DNA of 64,000 nucleotides from Candidatus Thorarchaeota archaeon (GTDB lineage: Archaea > Asgardarchaeota > Thorarchaeia > Thorarchaeales > Thorarchaeaceae), in assembly GCA_004524595.1 (NCBI GenBank), contig SDOA01000002.1, forward strand, positions 1 through 64,000, written 5' to 3'. The notes beneath the pieces were generated by a model that was given only the letters and a program-made list of their open reading frames with translations, was not told where the DNA came from and did not search any database. Every line of letters starts with the position of its first letter. Within the stretch, counting starts at the first letter, position 1. Shown here piece by piece: positions 53,362 to 61,564 of this stretch. The position numbers were made by a program, and so were the translations under genes.

Positions 53362-54038
53362 TTTTCTTTGAGAAGTTCCTCCAAGGTTTTCTTTACTCCT
53401 TGGATATGTCCCGCTCCTAAAACTGCAACAATCTCCCCTTCTACATCGTTCAGAATAAAGTGTAAAGCTTTTGCTACATACTGATCTCTCTGGTGTATCA
53501 ATACTTCAGTAAGCCCCGGGAATTCACTTGTAAACTGACCTATAATATCCTCAATAGCTCCATCTTCCTTCAACATATCCATCAGATCATTAGCTCCACC
53601 GGTCTCGATGTCCTTTGTTGCATCAGGAAGCATATTGATCAGCCCATAAAGTTCGTTCAATGGAACCCTCATCAGAGCTTTCATTGTTTCTTGAATTGGT
53701 CTATCAACTAGAGCAATCTTTGCCCCGATAGTTTTGCCCTCTTCAATAGCTGCTAACATCTCATCTCCAACATTAGATCCAGTCATATCACCAAGACTCT
53801 TTTCAAGGGCGGCAAGATGCAGCATTAAATCGTGCGCGGTATCTCCTGTTAATTGTGGCTCTTTTTGGATTTCCCTTGATGTTACTGAATCTGTGAGTTG
53901 CTCATATCGTTCTTTATCTAGTTCTACAGCAACCACTTCTGGTCTAACATTTTTGACTACCTCCCGTACCTGTTTCACACTATCTATATCTGTGTGAATC
54001 ACAGCCACAAAGATGATTCGTTCAATGTCGTTTTCCAC
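53358..54038 (-). CDS. TraB-family protein
   Basis: 226 residues of the TraB/PrgY family. Hallmarks are the start FVAVIHTDIDSVKQV, then VVAVELDKERYEQL (containing the conserved acidic Glu-Leu-Asp), TIGAKIALVDRPIQET near 100, and a C-terminal GAGHIQG motif. The histidine and glutamate positions resemble metal-dependent TIKI/erythromycin-esterase-like proteins. TraB of Enterococcus shuts down a pheromone response; archaeal homologues have no assigned role and are often membrane-linked, but no obvious transmembrane span is visible here. It converges on HypB. The start is an ATG at 54038. Confidence 0.8.
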   Translation of the reverse strand: MENDIERIIFVAVIHTDIDSVKQVREVVKNVRPEVVAVELDKERYEQLTDSVTSREIQKEPQLTGDTAHDLMLHLAALEKSLGDMTGSNVGDEMLAAIEEGKTIGAKIALVDRPIQETMKALMRVPLNELYGLINMLPDATKDIETGGANDLMDMLKEDGAIEDIIGQFTSEFPGLTEVLIHQRDQYVAKALHFILNDVEGEIVAVLGAGHIQGVKKTLEELLKEN

Positions 54039-54106
54039 TCATGTCACTCTTCATAAGAGGAATTGGATAACCTAGATTTGTTCTTTTTGCCTGCGGTAAT
54101 GGAGTA

Positions 54107-54196
54107 GTAAACGTTGGCAAAATTAACGCCCTTTTGAAACAGTTCTAAATATGAATATTAAATGAACAGAAACTTTTTCACAGAGTAAACGTTTAC
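54107..54196 (+). promoter_or_regulatory. Two GTAAACGTT-type sites before an HTH gene
   Basis: GTAAACGTTTAC (54185-54196) is a perfect 12-bp palindrome. GTAAACGTT recurs at 54107-54115, 78 bases upstream. A second small palindrome, ACACG...CGTGT (54204-54219), lies before the gene. The layout resembles an autoregulated operator for the HTH protein at 54231. Confidence 0.45.
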
Positions 54197-54230
54197 TGAC
54201 CACACACGAATTGGCGTGTAGGAGAAAAAT

Positions 54231-54578
54231 ATGGTTCTCGATCTTGACGTGACTTTTGCTAAATTGACCAATCCTAGGATGTCAGCTGGTTTGCTCGTAC
54301 TTCATAGCCTTCTCAGTGGGCTGCAGGGGGAGCCAGTTGAACCAAGGGAGGTTCGAAAATCTGTTGATGCTTTTATGAGCAAGCGCAATGTTTCAAAACA
54401 ATCGATAACAAATGCAGCACGAAGACTCGAAGAAGCAAATATTATTGGTCGCAAGGAAAACAAGTATGCTGTAAATTATGGATACCTTGTTTCAGTTTTA
54501 TTGAACACAATACTTGAGATGAATGAAAGAATCACGAATTTAGAGGAAGAGGTGGAATCAATCAAGAGTAATAATTGA
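54231..54578 (+). CDS. Small HTH protein
   Basis: 115 residues. A helix-rich N terminus (LDVTFAKLTNPRMSAGLLVL) is followed by a winged helix with the recognition helix SKQSITNAARRLEEANIIGR and a final coiled helix, MNERITNLEEEVESIKSN, likely for dimerisation. The exact family is not recognised. The ATG follows AGGAGA directly upstream. Palindromes in its promoter suggest autoregulation. It is alone on its strand, divergent from the TraB-like gene, and followed by a decayed gene. Confidence 0.7.
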   Translation: MVLDLDVTFAKLTNPRMSAGLLVLHSLLSGLQGEPVEPREVRKSVDAFMSKRNVSKQSITNAARRLEEANIIGRKENKYAVNYGYLVSVLLNTILEMNERITNLEEEVESIKSNN

Positions 54579-54695
54579 CCAAATTCTGTTTAGGACCTAA
54601 TAACATCTCCACATCAAGATACGAACCATATTCAGGTATCACCGAGGTTGATCAGTACAATAGCAATTTTCTCCCAATGGTCAGCATAACTGTTT

Positions 54696-55171
54696 TCAAC
54701 CCTCTTTTCCTGCAATGTGAGTATGAACAGCTTGACAGCATTTTTTAGCTAGGTTCCTCCTCCGTTTGGCATAGACTTGAGTTTCATCAGGATGAGCAAT
54801 CATATAATCCCTGAACGCAAGATGTTTCTCAATATTTCTATCCCCTAATTGAAAGATATGCACATGTTAAGTGCGAACATCCATTGGTTCCTCTCTGCTA
54901 AACTAGCGTCTTTCTGGTAATTACAAGCTCAGCTTTTGGTTCACATCCAAGCTTAACCATCTTCTGATTATATCTATCTACCTTTGAAATATCTATAACC
55001 TCAACAACGATATTGAATATCGGCTTTGTAAATATTTGGAATTGATGTACTGCTAATGTGGTGGGTGGTGTCAACCTCATGTCCGAAGATCTTCATAAGT
55101 CTGACAACCTCTTCTTAATACTTAGCTTGCCATTTGGTGTCGTAGGATACAACTACTATTTTCCCTGCCAT
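54696..55171 (-). pseudogene. GrpB-family (UPF0157) pseudogene
   Basis: Reading leftward from an ATG at 55171, the protein begins MAGKIVVVSYDTKWQAKY and then hits a TAA stop. In shifted frames the GrpB pattern continues: FGHEV, then KPIFNIVVEVIDISKVDRY, then (after another stop or frameshift) HVHIFQLGDRNIEKHLAF and RDYMIAHPDETQVYAKRRRN. GrpB proteins belong to the nucleotidyltransferase superfamily. Several stops and at least one frameshift show decay. The stretch explains most of the ~600-base gap between 54579 and 55184, and the remainder of that gap shows no gene. Confidence 0.75.
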
Positions 55172-55184
55172 CAATGTTTCCTCA

Positions 55185-55736
55185 TTATGCCTTTACAGAA
55201 TATCTTCGAACGATGATAAGAAGTAATAGTATAATAATGACTCCAAATCCCAGAGCAAGAAGAATCCATTTTAATAGAGTTACATAACTTGCTATAGTAA
55301 TCACTAGAGCTGATAGGTTCGGATAAGTTAATACTTGACTCTGAACAAGTAAATTCTCTGCATAATCTGTGACACATCCAAAAATTGGTAGGAACAACAC
55401 CTTATTGTAAGTACCATCAAATGCATTGAGTTTCTTAAGCTGAAGACCAAGAGCGAAGATCATTGCAAAGCAGTACACAAGAGGGAAGAAATAATCCAGA
55501 AGATGAACCATAGTCCATACTTGAAGACCCTCTGAGCCAATTCCATTGAAGACTGTCTGAATCTCTTCAAAGGTATAACCAAATCTAGTATCTGGCATTG
55601 TGTAGTGTCCATATACATTATATACCAAGGTCTGTAATCCATATCCCATAAGTGCAATAATTACGACACTTCCAATAACACTCAAGAGGAGGTTTCGAGG
55701 TGTTGACCATCTCTTTAAGACATCCATAATTCCCAT
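55185..55736 (-). CDS. Membrane protein with four helices
   Basis: 183 residues with about four transmembrane helices: LLLSVIGSVVIIALMGYGLQ near 16-35, LLDYFFPLVYCFAMIFALG, LVITIASYVTLLKWILLALG and FGVIIILLLLIIV. A short aromatic loop between the first and second helices is extracytoplasmic. Charged motifs at the ends are minimal and no enzymatic motif or family was recognised. The frame opens with MGIMDV; an ATG at codon 4 is possible. The C terminus, RRYSVKA, is cytoplasmic by the positive-inside rule. It stands alone on its strand behind the decayed GrpB gene. Confidence 0.65.
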   Translation of the reverse strand: MGIMDVLKRWSTPRNLLLSVIGSVVIIALMGYGLQTLVYNVYGHYTMPDTRFGYTFEEIQTVFNGIGSEGLQVWTMVHLLDYFFPLVYCFAMIFALGLQLKKLNAFDGTYNKVLFLPIFGCVTDYAENLLVQSQVLTYPNLSALVITIASYVTLLKWILLALGFGVIIILLLLIIVRRYSVKA

Positions 55737-55873
55737 TATTTAATCATCCCAATCTAACGATAATGCAAATCCTCTATTTGGGAATTCCTACACGTACAAG
55801 TTATCAATTTATTACTGTCTTAGGAATTAGTCTTGAATAGAATTATACTAATATCTCATCAGTTGTGATTTGA

Positions 55874-56791
55874 TTGGACAGTATTGATCGAGCGATTATT
55901 TCATCCGTCTTTGAAAATTGTAGAATTAGTTACGAGGCTCTAGCACGCCAAGTTAAACTCAGTCCAAACGCTGTAAAAAACCGAGTCCATAATCTGATTG
56001 AAGATGGTGTTCTCTCTCAGTTTCTCGTTGTATTTAATCCTAAGGTGATCGGAGCTGAAAGCTTCCAAGCAATAGTGACCACAAATGGAACTGAGAGTCA
56101 AAGGGATTTTGTTAACACAATTGGTTCTCATCCAGCAATAGGTCACATCAGCACTCTTGCAACAGTGAAAGGTGGGGCATACCTTGTCTGGGGAGAATTT
56201 ACAAGTATTGATATGTTACATGAAATTAGGACATATCTACGGAATCTTGAAGAGGTTGTAGATCTTGAGATCTATGTGGTTCTTAGTGAGTATAAAGAAC
56301 CATTGGAAGAACTTGGAAAACTCCATCTTAGAGTTCTTCGAGCCTTACGAACGAATCCGTTGATGCAGATCTCTGAAATCTCACAGCAGATTGGTCTCTC
56401 TCCCAAAACTGTAAGAAGGGCACTAAGAGAGATCACTGACAGTCAACGAGTCAGGTTCATCGCAAGGCCAGACTTTGCTGCTGGTTCTCTGGTTAATTTG
56501 CATATTAGGATTGAATGGGATGAAACTCTCATAACGCTAGAAAAATTAAAGAAATGGATTCATTCAGAATTTCCCCTCGAATTCTGGTCACCGTGGGCAT
56601 CAGCTACTAGCTCACTTATGTATGCTGAATTTGTTGTTGAAAGCCTCCAAGAAGCAGAATGTATCTCAAATACGATTCGAGAGTCGGAATTCGTAAAATC
56701 AAGTACAACTCTTGTTGCATATTCAAGTGGAAAATTCCCATATCCTTCACAGACCTTGTTGAATGAACTTCTCGATACCGAAGAAGAGTAG
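55874..56791 (+). CDS. Lrp/AsnC-like regulator with two HTH domains
   Basis: 305 residues. The first helix-turn-helix is ISYEALARQVKLSPNAVKNR (about 18-37), and the second is MQISEISQQIGLSPKTVRRA near 169. Between them is an Lrp-type alpha/beta ligand-binding region. The final third is a second sensing region without a recognised family. The start is a TTG at 55874. Double-HTH Lrp-like proteins are common in archaea, and several act as global or metabolite-responsive regulators. It is downstream of a membrane gene with the opposite direction, so its target is not obvious. Confidence 0.75.
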   Translation: MDSIDRAIISSVFENCRISYEALARQVKLSPNAVKNRVHNLIEDGVLSQFLVVFNPKVIGAESFQAIVTTNGTESQRDFVNTIGSHPAIGHISTLATVKGGAYLVWGEFTSIDMLHEIRTYLRNLEEVVDLEIYVVLSEYKEPLEELGKLHLRVLRALRTNPLMQISEISQQIGLSPKTVRRALREITDSQRVRFIARPDFAAGSLVNLHIRIEWDETLITLEKLKKWIHSEFPLEFWSPWASATSSLMYAEFVVESLQEAECISNTIRESEFVKSSTTLVAYSSGKFPYPSQTLLNELLDTEEE

Positions 56792-57095
56792 TAGTTCCCG
56801 GCATTAGTTCCGTTTTCTAAGGTGGTGATTTCGGATTCTGGTCATTTATTATGGTTGAAATCCCTGTTTTCGCAAACGACCTTGACCGTTAATACATATA
56901 GAGAACATGAGTAGAGTCATTTGAACAACCATGATGATACGGAAATCTAGACCGCTGGACTCTGATCCATCGAGAGCAAAGTTACAATATGAAAAGATTG
57001 TATCTATTCACAGATCTCGCAATATTAGGTCCTTAGCTGCGTCTACAGGTTACCGTTACGATCGTTAGAACATAGTTGTGTAACAACAAATTAAA

Positions 57096-57182
57096 CGGGT
57101 ACGTAGTCACGATATCAAGATACTATCCTCCGATTTATCTTGTCTCCTACTGCGAATGGGAATTTTTCTGACTACGTGCCTG
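57096..57182. ncRNA. Candidate structured RNA upstream of tRNA-His
   Basis: In a 480-base region without genes (56792-57273), the arms 57096-57109 and 57169-57182 form a 14-bp stem with two G-U pairs (CGGGTACGTAGTCA against TGACTACGTGCCTG). Inside it, CAAGATA (57116-57122) pairs with TATCTTG (57136-57142) over 7 bp. No typical promoter was seen close by. The element is 92 bases before tRNA-His and could be a separate small RNA; the strand is uncertain. The rest of the region holds no gene I can support. Confidence 0.4.
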
Positions 57183-57274
57183 CTCCCTTTACTCATTCTC
57201 TTTGCATATTGACTGACTCAAGGATAAGCTAATAAGTCAAAATCACCGAGCGAGAAGACGCCACGAAATCTATG

Positions 57275-57345
57275 GCCTAGGTGGTGTACCGGCAGCATAA
57301 GAGATTGTGGCTCTCTTGAAGGGGGTTCAATTCCCCCCCTGGGCC
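57275..57345 (+). tRNA. tRNA-His (GTG)
   Basis: The cloverleaf is complete. Acceptor stem GCCTAGG pairs with CCTGGGC (G-U allowed). The anticodon stem AGAGA/TCTCT encloses loop TTGTGGC with anticodon GTG at 57307-57309. The T-stem GGGGG/CCCCC holds the loop TTCAATT. The D-stem is weaker, with two G-U pairs. The base before position 1 is G (57274), which can serve as the identity element G-1 opposite C73 (57345), and CCA is encoded at 57346-57348. No intron is present. It begins 129 bases before the membrane PH gene. Confidence 0.92.
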
Positions 57346-57401
57346 CCATTTTCTTCTTTGAGTGTACTCTATTAATATGAGTTTGGTCTCATAGCAATAG
57401 A

Positions 57402-57944
57402 ATGCCTAAAGATAATAGGCGCGATGAACAAGTCTGGGTCACTATGTATAATGATGATGAGTGGGCAGAATTCTCTCCTCCTGATAAGGGACTGAATCCC
57501 GGCGAGGAAATTGTCTGGAGTCGTCGTGCTGGAATGACTGCTTGGCTATTGTTTTCCGGGGGTTGTTGTGTAGTAGCATCTCCTTGGGTTCTATTACTAG
57601 TTTATGCATTCTTTGGACAAGTATTAGGAAATATTGTTCTTGCAGTGGTTGTAATCGGAATCCTTCTTGCTCTTATCGAATTCATCAATTCTCGAAGAAC
57701 TAATTATTACCTCACTACAACACGAATCATAGAAGTTAGAGGTGGGCTAATCCAGAAACAGATTCCATTAGAGAGCTTTCAAGGAGTTCAGCTAAGCGAG
57801 TATGTTGAAATCAAATCTGCGTATATTCAAAATGGACGCCCATTTTACGCAGTACGGATACGGGATCCTTCGTCTGATAAAATATTAAGACTCACTGGTC
57901 TAGATGAAGATGGAAAGGAGATCATCTCGAAGTTGAGTAGTTAA
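57402..57944 (+). CDS. Membrane protein with bacterial PH-like domain (YdbS-type)
   Basis: 180 residues. After a hydrophilic acidic N terminus (1-43) come two membrane helices (TAWLLFSGGCCVVASPWVLL and GNIVLAVVVIGILLALIEF), then a PH-like domain starting at RTNYYLTTTRIIEVRGGLIQ and QIPLESFQGVQLSEY, which is the bPH_2/YdbS pattern. Such domains bind lipids or partners at the inner membrane face. No catalytic motif is present. The gene lies 53 bases behind the tRNA and upstream of a secreted protein, and shares no obvious operon with either. The PH fold recalls the segment in the ESCRT-locus B-box protein, but at low similarity. Confidence 0.75.
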   Translation: MPKDNRRDEQVWVTMYNDDEWAEFSPPDKGLNPGEEIVWSRRAGMTAWLLFSGGCCVVASPWVLLLVYAFFGQVLGNIVLAVVVIGILLALIEFINSRRTNYYLTTTRIIEVRGGLIQKQIPLESFQGVQLSEYVEIKSAYIQNGRPFYAVRIRDPSSDKILRLTGLDEDGKEIISKLSS

Positions 57945-58222
57945 TTATACGCTCACTCTAAACCAATCCCTATCTTGAAGAGAACAGATAGGACTATATT
58001 TGTGGTCAATTTGACATTTGCTAGTGTATTACTTGTTGTAGTTGTACCTCGATTAAGTATGGGGTTGATGGGTTGGTAAGAGTCTGTACCAATAAGAAAA
58101 GTAGATACTAATCCTGTGTACTTCTCTCTCAAGAAAGATTTGGATATTCTCATTTCACATAATTCATCAAATGGGACAACGTTCCCAAAATATATATACT
58201 TCCTTGATTTCTCCCATGTATC

Positions 58223-58708
58223 ATGAGGTTTAGGAGACGGGTTGTTGTGATACTTTTTGTATCCTTCAGCCTGATTTTTTCAATGGCTCAACTTGGGTCT
58301 GCAGCACCTTATTCTGAGCCAGTAGTGAACTGGATGAATATTTCCATCACACATGCCTATTATTACGATTTGGACTATGATGGAAAACAAGATGACATTC
58401 TCATTGATTTCACATGTCGTGTGAGGGATTGGATACCAAGTCCGTCTTGGTCCTACTTTGAGTTATTCCTCAAATTGCCCTCTGGACTGACATATCTTGT
58501 AACCTTTGAAGTATATGGCAAATACAGAACACTGCAAATGCGCATGGCTTGGTTCAACTGCGCAACAGAATCAGGATGGTATAACATCAGAATCGATGCC
58601 TATACCATTTTTAGCAACGCAATCGGATACTCTACATCTAACTATAACTTCGATCCCCCCACTCCGGGAGGAACAGGAGAACCACATGTTATTCTATATC
58701 TACTCTAA
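58223..58708 (+). CDS. Secreted hypothetical protein
   Basis: 161 residues. The N terminus is a classical signal peptide: RRR, then VVVILFVSFSLIFSMAQ and an Ala-rich cleavage region (GSAAPYS), so the mature protein starts near residue 29. The mature part is beta-rich and aromatic, with a DYDGKQDD segment that resembles an EF-hand-like calcium loop, and ends in a glycine/proline-rich tail, PPTPGGTGEP. A single exposed domain on the cell surface or in the medium is likely. No enzyme family is recognised. The regulator gene 58756 follows at 47 bases on the same strand. Confidence 0.65.
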   Translation: MRFRRRVVVILFVSFSLIFSMAQLGSAAPYSEPVVNWMNISITHAYYYDLDYDGKQDDILIDFTCRVRDWIPSPSWSYFELFLKLPSGLTYLVTFEVYGKYRTLQMRMAWFNCATESGWYNIRIDAYTIFSNAIGYSTSNYNFDPPTPGGTGEPHVILYLL

Positions 58709-58755
58709 TCGATTCAATGAACTAGATTCTGAACTATGGCGAGCTGTGATTACCT

Positions 58756-59853
58756 TTGACTCAACGATTGACAGGAAAGTACCTTACACTTCTTATTGCA
58801 TTACAGGAAGGTCCAATGGATCGGATCGAACAGATTGCTGAGAGGGTAGGACTTTCAAGAACAACAGTGTCACGGGACTTGAAATGGTTAAGTGGAAAAC
58901 TAGTCGAATCTACAAGAAGATACTTTCGAGTTGTACCAGACCTCAATGAACCGGCACTTGGATTAGAAACAATTGATGTCTTTCTAGACACTTCTGACTT
59001 TAATACACTAAGAACTCTGGAAAAAATGTGTGATGTTCATCCCTATACAAAATACCGTGCAAGATGCTTTGGCCACCACTTTGGCCTCTTTGTGCAGTTT
59101 CGAATACCCATTGGAACAAAAACACTAATCACAGTCCTTCTAAAGGAAATAAAATCCCGAAATCTAATTTCAAATTATTCAATCTTGCCAACAACTGAAG
59201 TTGAACCGATATTTTCAGTCTCTCGTCTACAACATTGGAATAGCGAATCTTTTTCATGGGATTTTGATTGGAATTCATGGGCCAGTAAGAAAATTAGAAA
59301 AAAGCTAGTAGAGTCTACTCAACAAAAACAATTGGTTACTCAACTAGATAAACAAGATATTAGTATCCTGACACACCTCTCCTACGGTGCAAGGAGAAAA
59401 CAAAAGGAAATTATTGAAGCTCTAGCTAAGGACAATATTCATCTCTCATCACAGGATTTTTCTCGACGACTCGCTTATCTAAATAACTACTTCATAAAGG
59501 ACTACATTGTTTTTCTAGACACTGATGCTTTTGATCTATATAGTAATGTAATTCTCACTGCAAGAACAGAACCTGGGTTTTCAGAAGAAATAATATCCCT
59601 AATGAACTTGAATCCAATCCCATTCCGTTCAACTTTGAAAATCAAGGATGATTTTCTTCTCTGGTTCCTTAGACTTCCACCAAATCATCTCTCTGAATTC
59701 TTGACATACCTTCAACCGCGAGTGCGTGAATTAAATGTTTCATTACTAGATCATCAAAAGAGTACAACGTATGGAGTTTGGGATGGAGCATTTGATAATG
59801 GGTGGAAACGAGACCGCAAATTTCTTGTGAACGATGTTCTTGAAACCCTTTGA
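58756..59853 (+). CDS. HTH regulator with two DNA-binding regions
   Basis: 365 residues. The first HTH is IEQIAERVGLSRTTVSRDLK (about 24-43); a second, weaker one is near 215-240 (QKEIIEALAKDNIHLSSQDF, in a winged-helix setting). The intervening part is a ligand-binding-like region with FLDTSDFNTLRTLEKM, echoing the Lrp-type repeats of the protein at 55874, which has the same two-HTH plan. So the two may be distant paralogues. The start codon is TTG at 58756, chosen only because it is the open-frame limit; a later start at MDRIEQ (codon 21) is possible. The target is unknown. Confidence 0.65.
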   Translation: MTQRLTGKYLTLLIALQEGPMDRIEQIAERVGLSRTTVSRDLKWLSGKLVESTRRYFRVVPDLNEPALGLETIDVFLDTSDFNTLRTLEKMCDVHPYTKYRARCFGHHFGLFVQFRIPIGTKTLITVLLKEIKSRNLISNYSILPTTEVEPIFSVSRLQHWNSESFSWDFDWNSWASKKIRKKLVESTQQKQLVTQLDKQDISILTHLSYGARRKQKEIIEALAKDNIHLSSQDFSRRLAYLNNYFIKDYIVFLDTDAFDLYSNVILTARTEPGFSEEIISLMNLNPIPFRSTLKIKDDFLLWFLRLPPNHLSEFLTYLQPRVRELNVSLLDHQKSTTYGVWDGAFDNGWKRDRKFLVNDVLETL

Positions 59854-59870
59854 TTCAAATATAGATACGA

Positions 59871-61142
59871 TCACTCAGGCGGAATTCCAACTCCATCATA
59901 GTTCAGCCACCTATTAGCAATAACTCGTGCTTTTTCACCTATCTTATTCTCCATGAATTCGAGAAACATTTCTGATGTAATATTTTTGTTGCGAATACAA
60001 AACTGAGCAAATTCACCAACTATCTTTTGAAACTCCCTCCTTCCGAAAAATTCAGCCAGCTCATTGAGAAGCAGGAAGCCCCTGAAATAATATGCAGCAT
60101 AGGATTCCTCTTGGTCTCGAGTAAGACTTTTAATTGATGGAATCTGACCCTGTTCTTCTAGCTTCTCTTTAGTCTTAGCAATTCTCCAGTCGAAAAATCC
60201 ATCATTGAAATATTCTTCTGTGATCATTATTGAGCAATATTCTGCCAAAGCCTCATCTACCCAATTATCATAGCTCTTCACACTAGCTTTGCAGAACCAA
60301 TCGTGGCAAAGTTCATGACACATTGACTGTAAGACCGAGCGTCTAAGACTGAGCTCAGTTGAATAACCCCCTCCTATAATGACTAATCCTGATCTTGCAT
60401 ATGCTCCACCATAAGCTCTAGGTGTAATGATGAATCGGATTGATTTTTGAGTTTCCCGCGGTCCTAACCACTCTTGAAGCAGAATATTCATCTTGGATAG
60501 CTCTTGTTCAAGTACCCTCTGAGGACCCACAATATCTTTGGGCCCCCAGAATAAGCTATCATCCTGAAGATAGGCGAGATGTTTTGGTAGCCCAATAATT
60601 ATGATGTCATTTGCCAAATTATTCTGTTTCCAATGCCATACAGATGAAGCTACCTGTTTCTTCATATCCAATAGTGTGCCATTAACTTCCCAGATCCAAT
60701 CACTTGGTCCTTCTAGAAATAAATCAAAGGACATGTTGGTTTCTATGTTCAATGGAACTGGATACCAAGCACTATAACAAGCGAGCTCAACAAAATCACG
60801 TTTGATATACCCCATGGTGGGTATCCCGGAATCTTTGGATGGTGGATGAATCTGTCCTGTATATTCCATTTCAATAACAAATTCATCATGTGCAGTATCC
60901 ATCAAGTTAAAGGTCCAGAGGTCTCCGTTATAGAATCGAGGGACTTCAAAGGCATCAGATTTACTTGGTGTGATATGTTGGGTCCCAGATGCTGTCTTTC
61001 TTATTGTCTTAGTCCATCTAAGACCACGGTTTAGCACAAAGAACATATTTTGCTCTACTGAGGAGATTATTATTGTTCCTCCAACCTTAATGATACCTTT
61101 ACGAGGATCAATATGGCAATGAAGGATATATTCACTTGACAT
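59871..61142 (-). CDS. M1-like (gluzincin) metallopeptidase
   Basis: 423 residues. The zinc motif HELCH (276-280) is followed by DWFCKASVKSYDNWVDEALAEY, split around the third ligand Glu at 297, which matches M1 peptidases (HExxHxW then Glu about 17-19 residues on). Before the motif a small beta domain (about 1-145) resembles the N-terminal domain of M1 aminopeptidases. No signal peptide, so it is cytosolic or exported by an unknown route. At 423 residues it is smaller than typical M1 enzymes (600-900) and lacks the usual C-terminal armadillo domain. Its substrate is unknown. The ATG at 61142 begins with MSSEYILHCH. Confidence 0.8.
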   Translation of the reverse strand: MSSEYILHCHIDPRKGIIKVGGTIIISSVEQNMFFVLNRGLRWTKTIRKTASGTQHITPSKSDAFEVPRFYNGDLWTFNLMDTAHDEFVIEMEYTGQIHPPSKDSGIPTMGYIKRDFVELACYSAWYPVPLNIETNMSFDLFLEGPSDWIWEVNGTLLDMKKQVASSVWHWKQNNLANDIIIIGLPKHLAYLQDDSLFWGPKDIVGPQRVLEQELSKMNILLQEWLGPRETQKSIRFIITPRAYGGAYARSGLVIIGGGYSTELSLRRSVLQSMCHELCHDWFCKASVKSYDNWVDEALAEYCSIMITEEYFNDGFFDWRIAKTKEKLEEQGQIPSIKSLTRDQEESYAAYYFRGFLLLNELAEFFGRREFQKIVGEFAQFCIRNKNITSEMFLEFMENKIGEKARVIANRWLNYDGVGIPPE

Positions 61143-61227
61143 TCTCCGTCACAATCTCTATATCTCAAGTCTTACTTATTGCTCTTGTTGAACAGTTCAT
61201 ATTGAATTTGATACATTGATTCAAGTT

Positions 61228-61497
61228 CTATAGGCTTTCGTTTGATTTAGATTGTAGTCGTCTATGTAAGCTGATTTTTCTATAAGCGTCAAGTACACGG
61301 TATCCGACATAGACAATTGATACAATGAAACCATCGATTGCTGCAGTAATTGGATCTATTGGTATATATCCTGCAATAGAAAGCATGCTTGCTACAATCG
61401 GTGTTGTAGCAAATGTAGAGACCATCCATACATAATCTTTCGTTGTGAAGTATGCTGATTTCGATATTTTCAGGTTTGTAGTTGTATTGTTAGACAC
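61228..61497 (-). CDS. Small membrane protein
   Basis: 89 residues with two hydrophobic helices: VWMVSTFATTPIVASMLSIA near 23-42 and ITAAIDGFIVSIVYVGYRVL near 50-70. The C terminus is basic (RKISLHRRLQSKS), so it points to the cytoplasm. No family was recognised. It lies between the M1-like peptidase gene and the phosphoesterase gene, all on the same strand, with gaps near 85 and 67 bases. Confidence 0.55.
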   Translation of the reverse strand: MSNNTTTNLKISKSAYFTTKDYVWMVSTFATTPIVASMLSIAGYIPIDPITAAIDGFIVSIVYVGYRVLDAYRKISLHRRLQSKSNESL

Positions 61498-61564
61498 CAG
61501 ATATCACTAATGTAAATTGAATTTTAGAATGAAAAGGATAAATATTGACGCAACTTTCCACTCA

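Noticed and set aside
57953..58153. 66-residue minus-strand open frame
   Set aside because: No promoter, domain or neighbouring operon; likely chance in an AT-rich gap.
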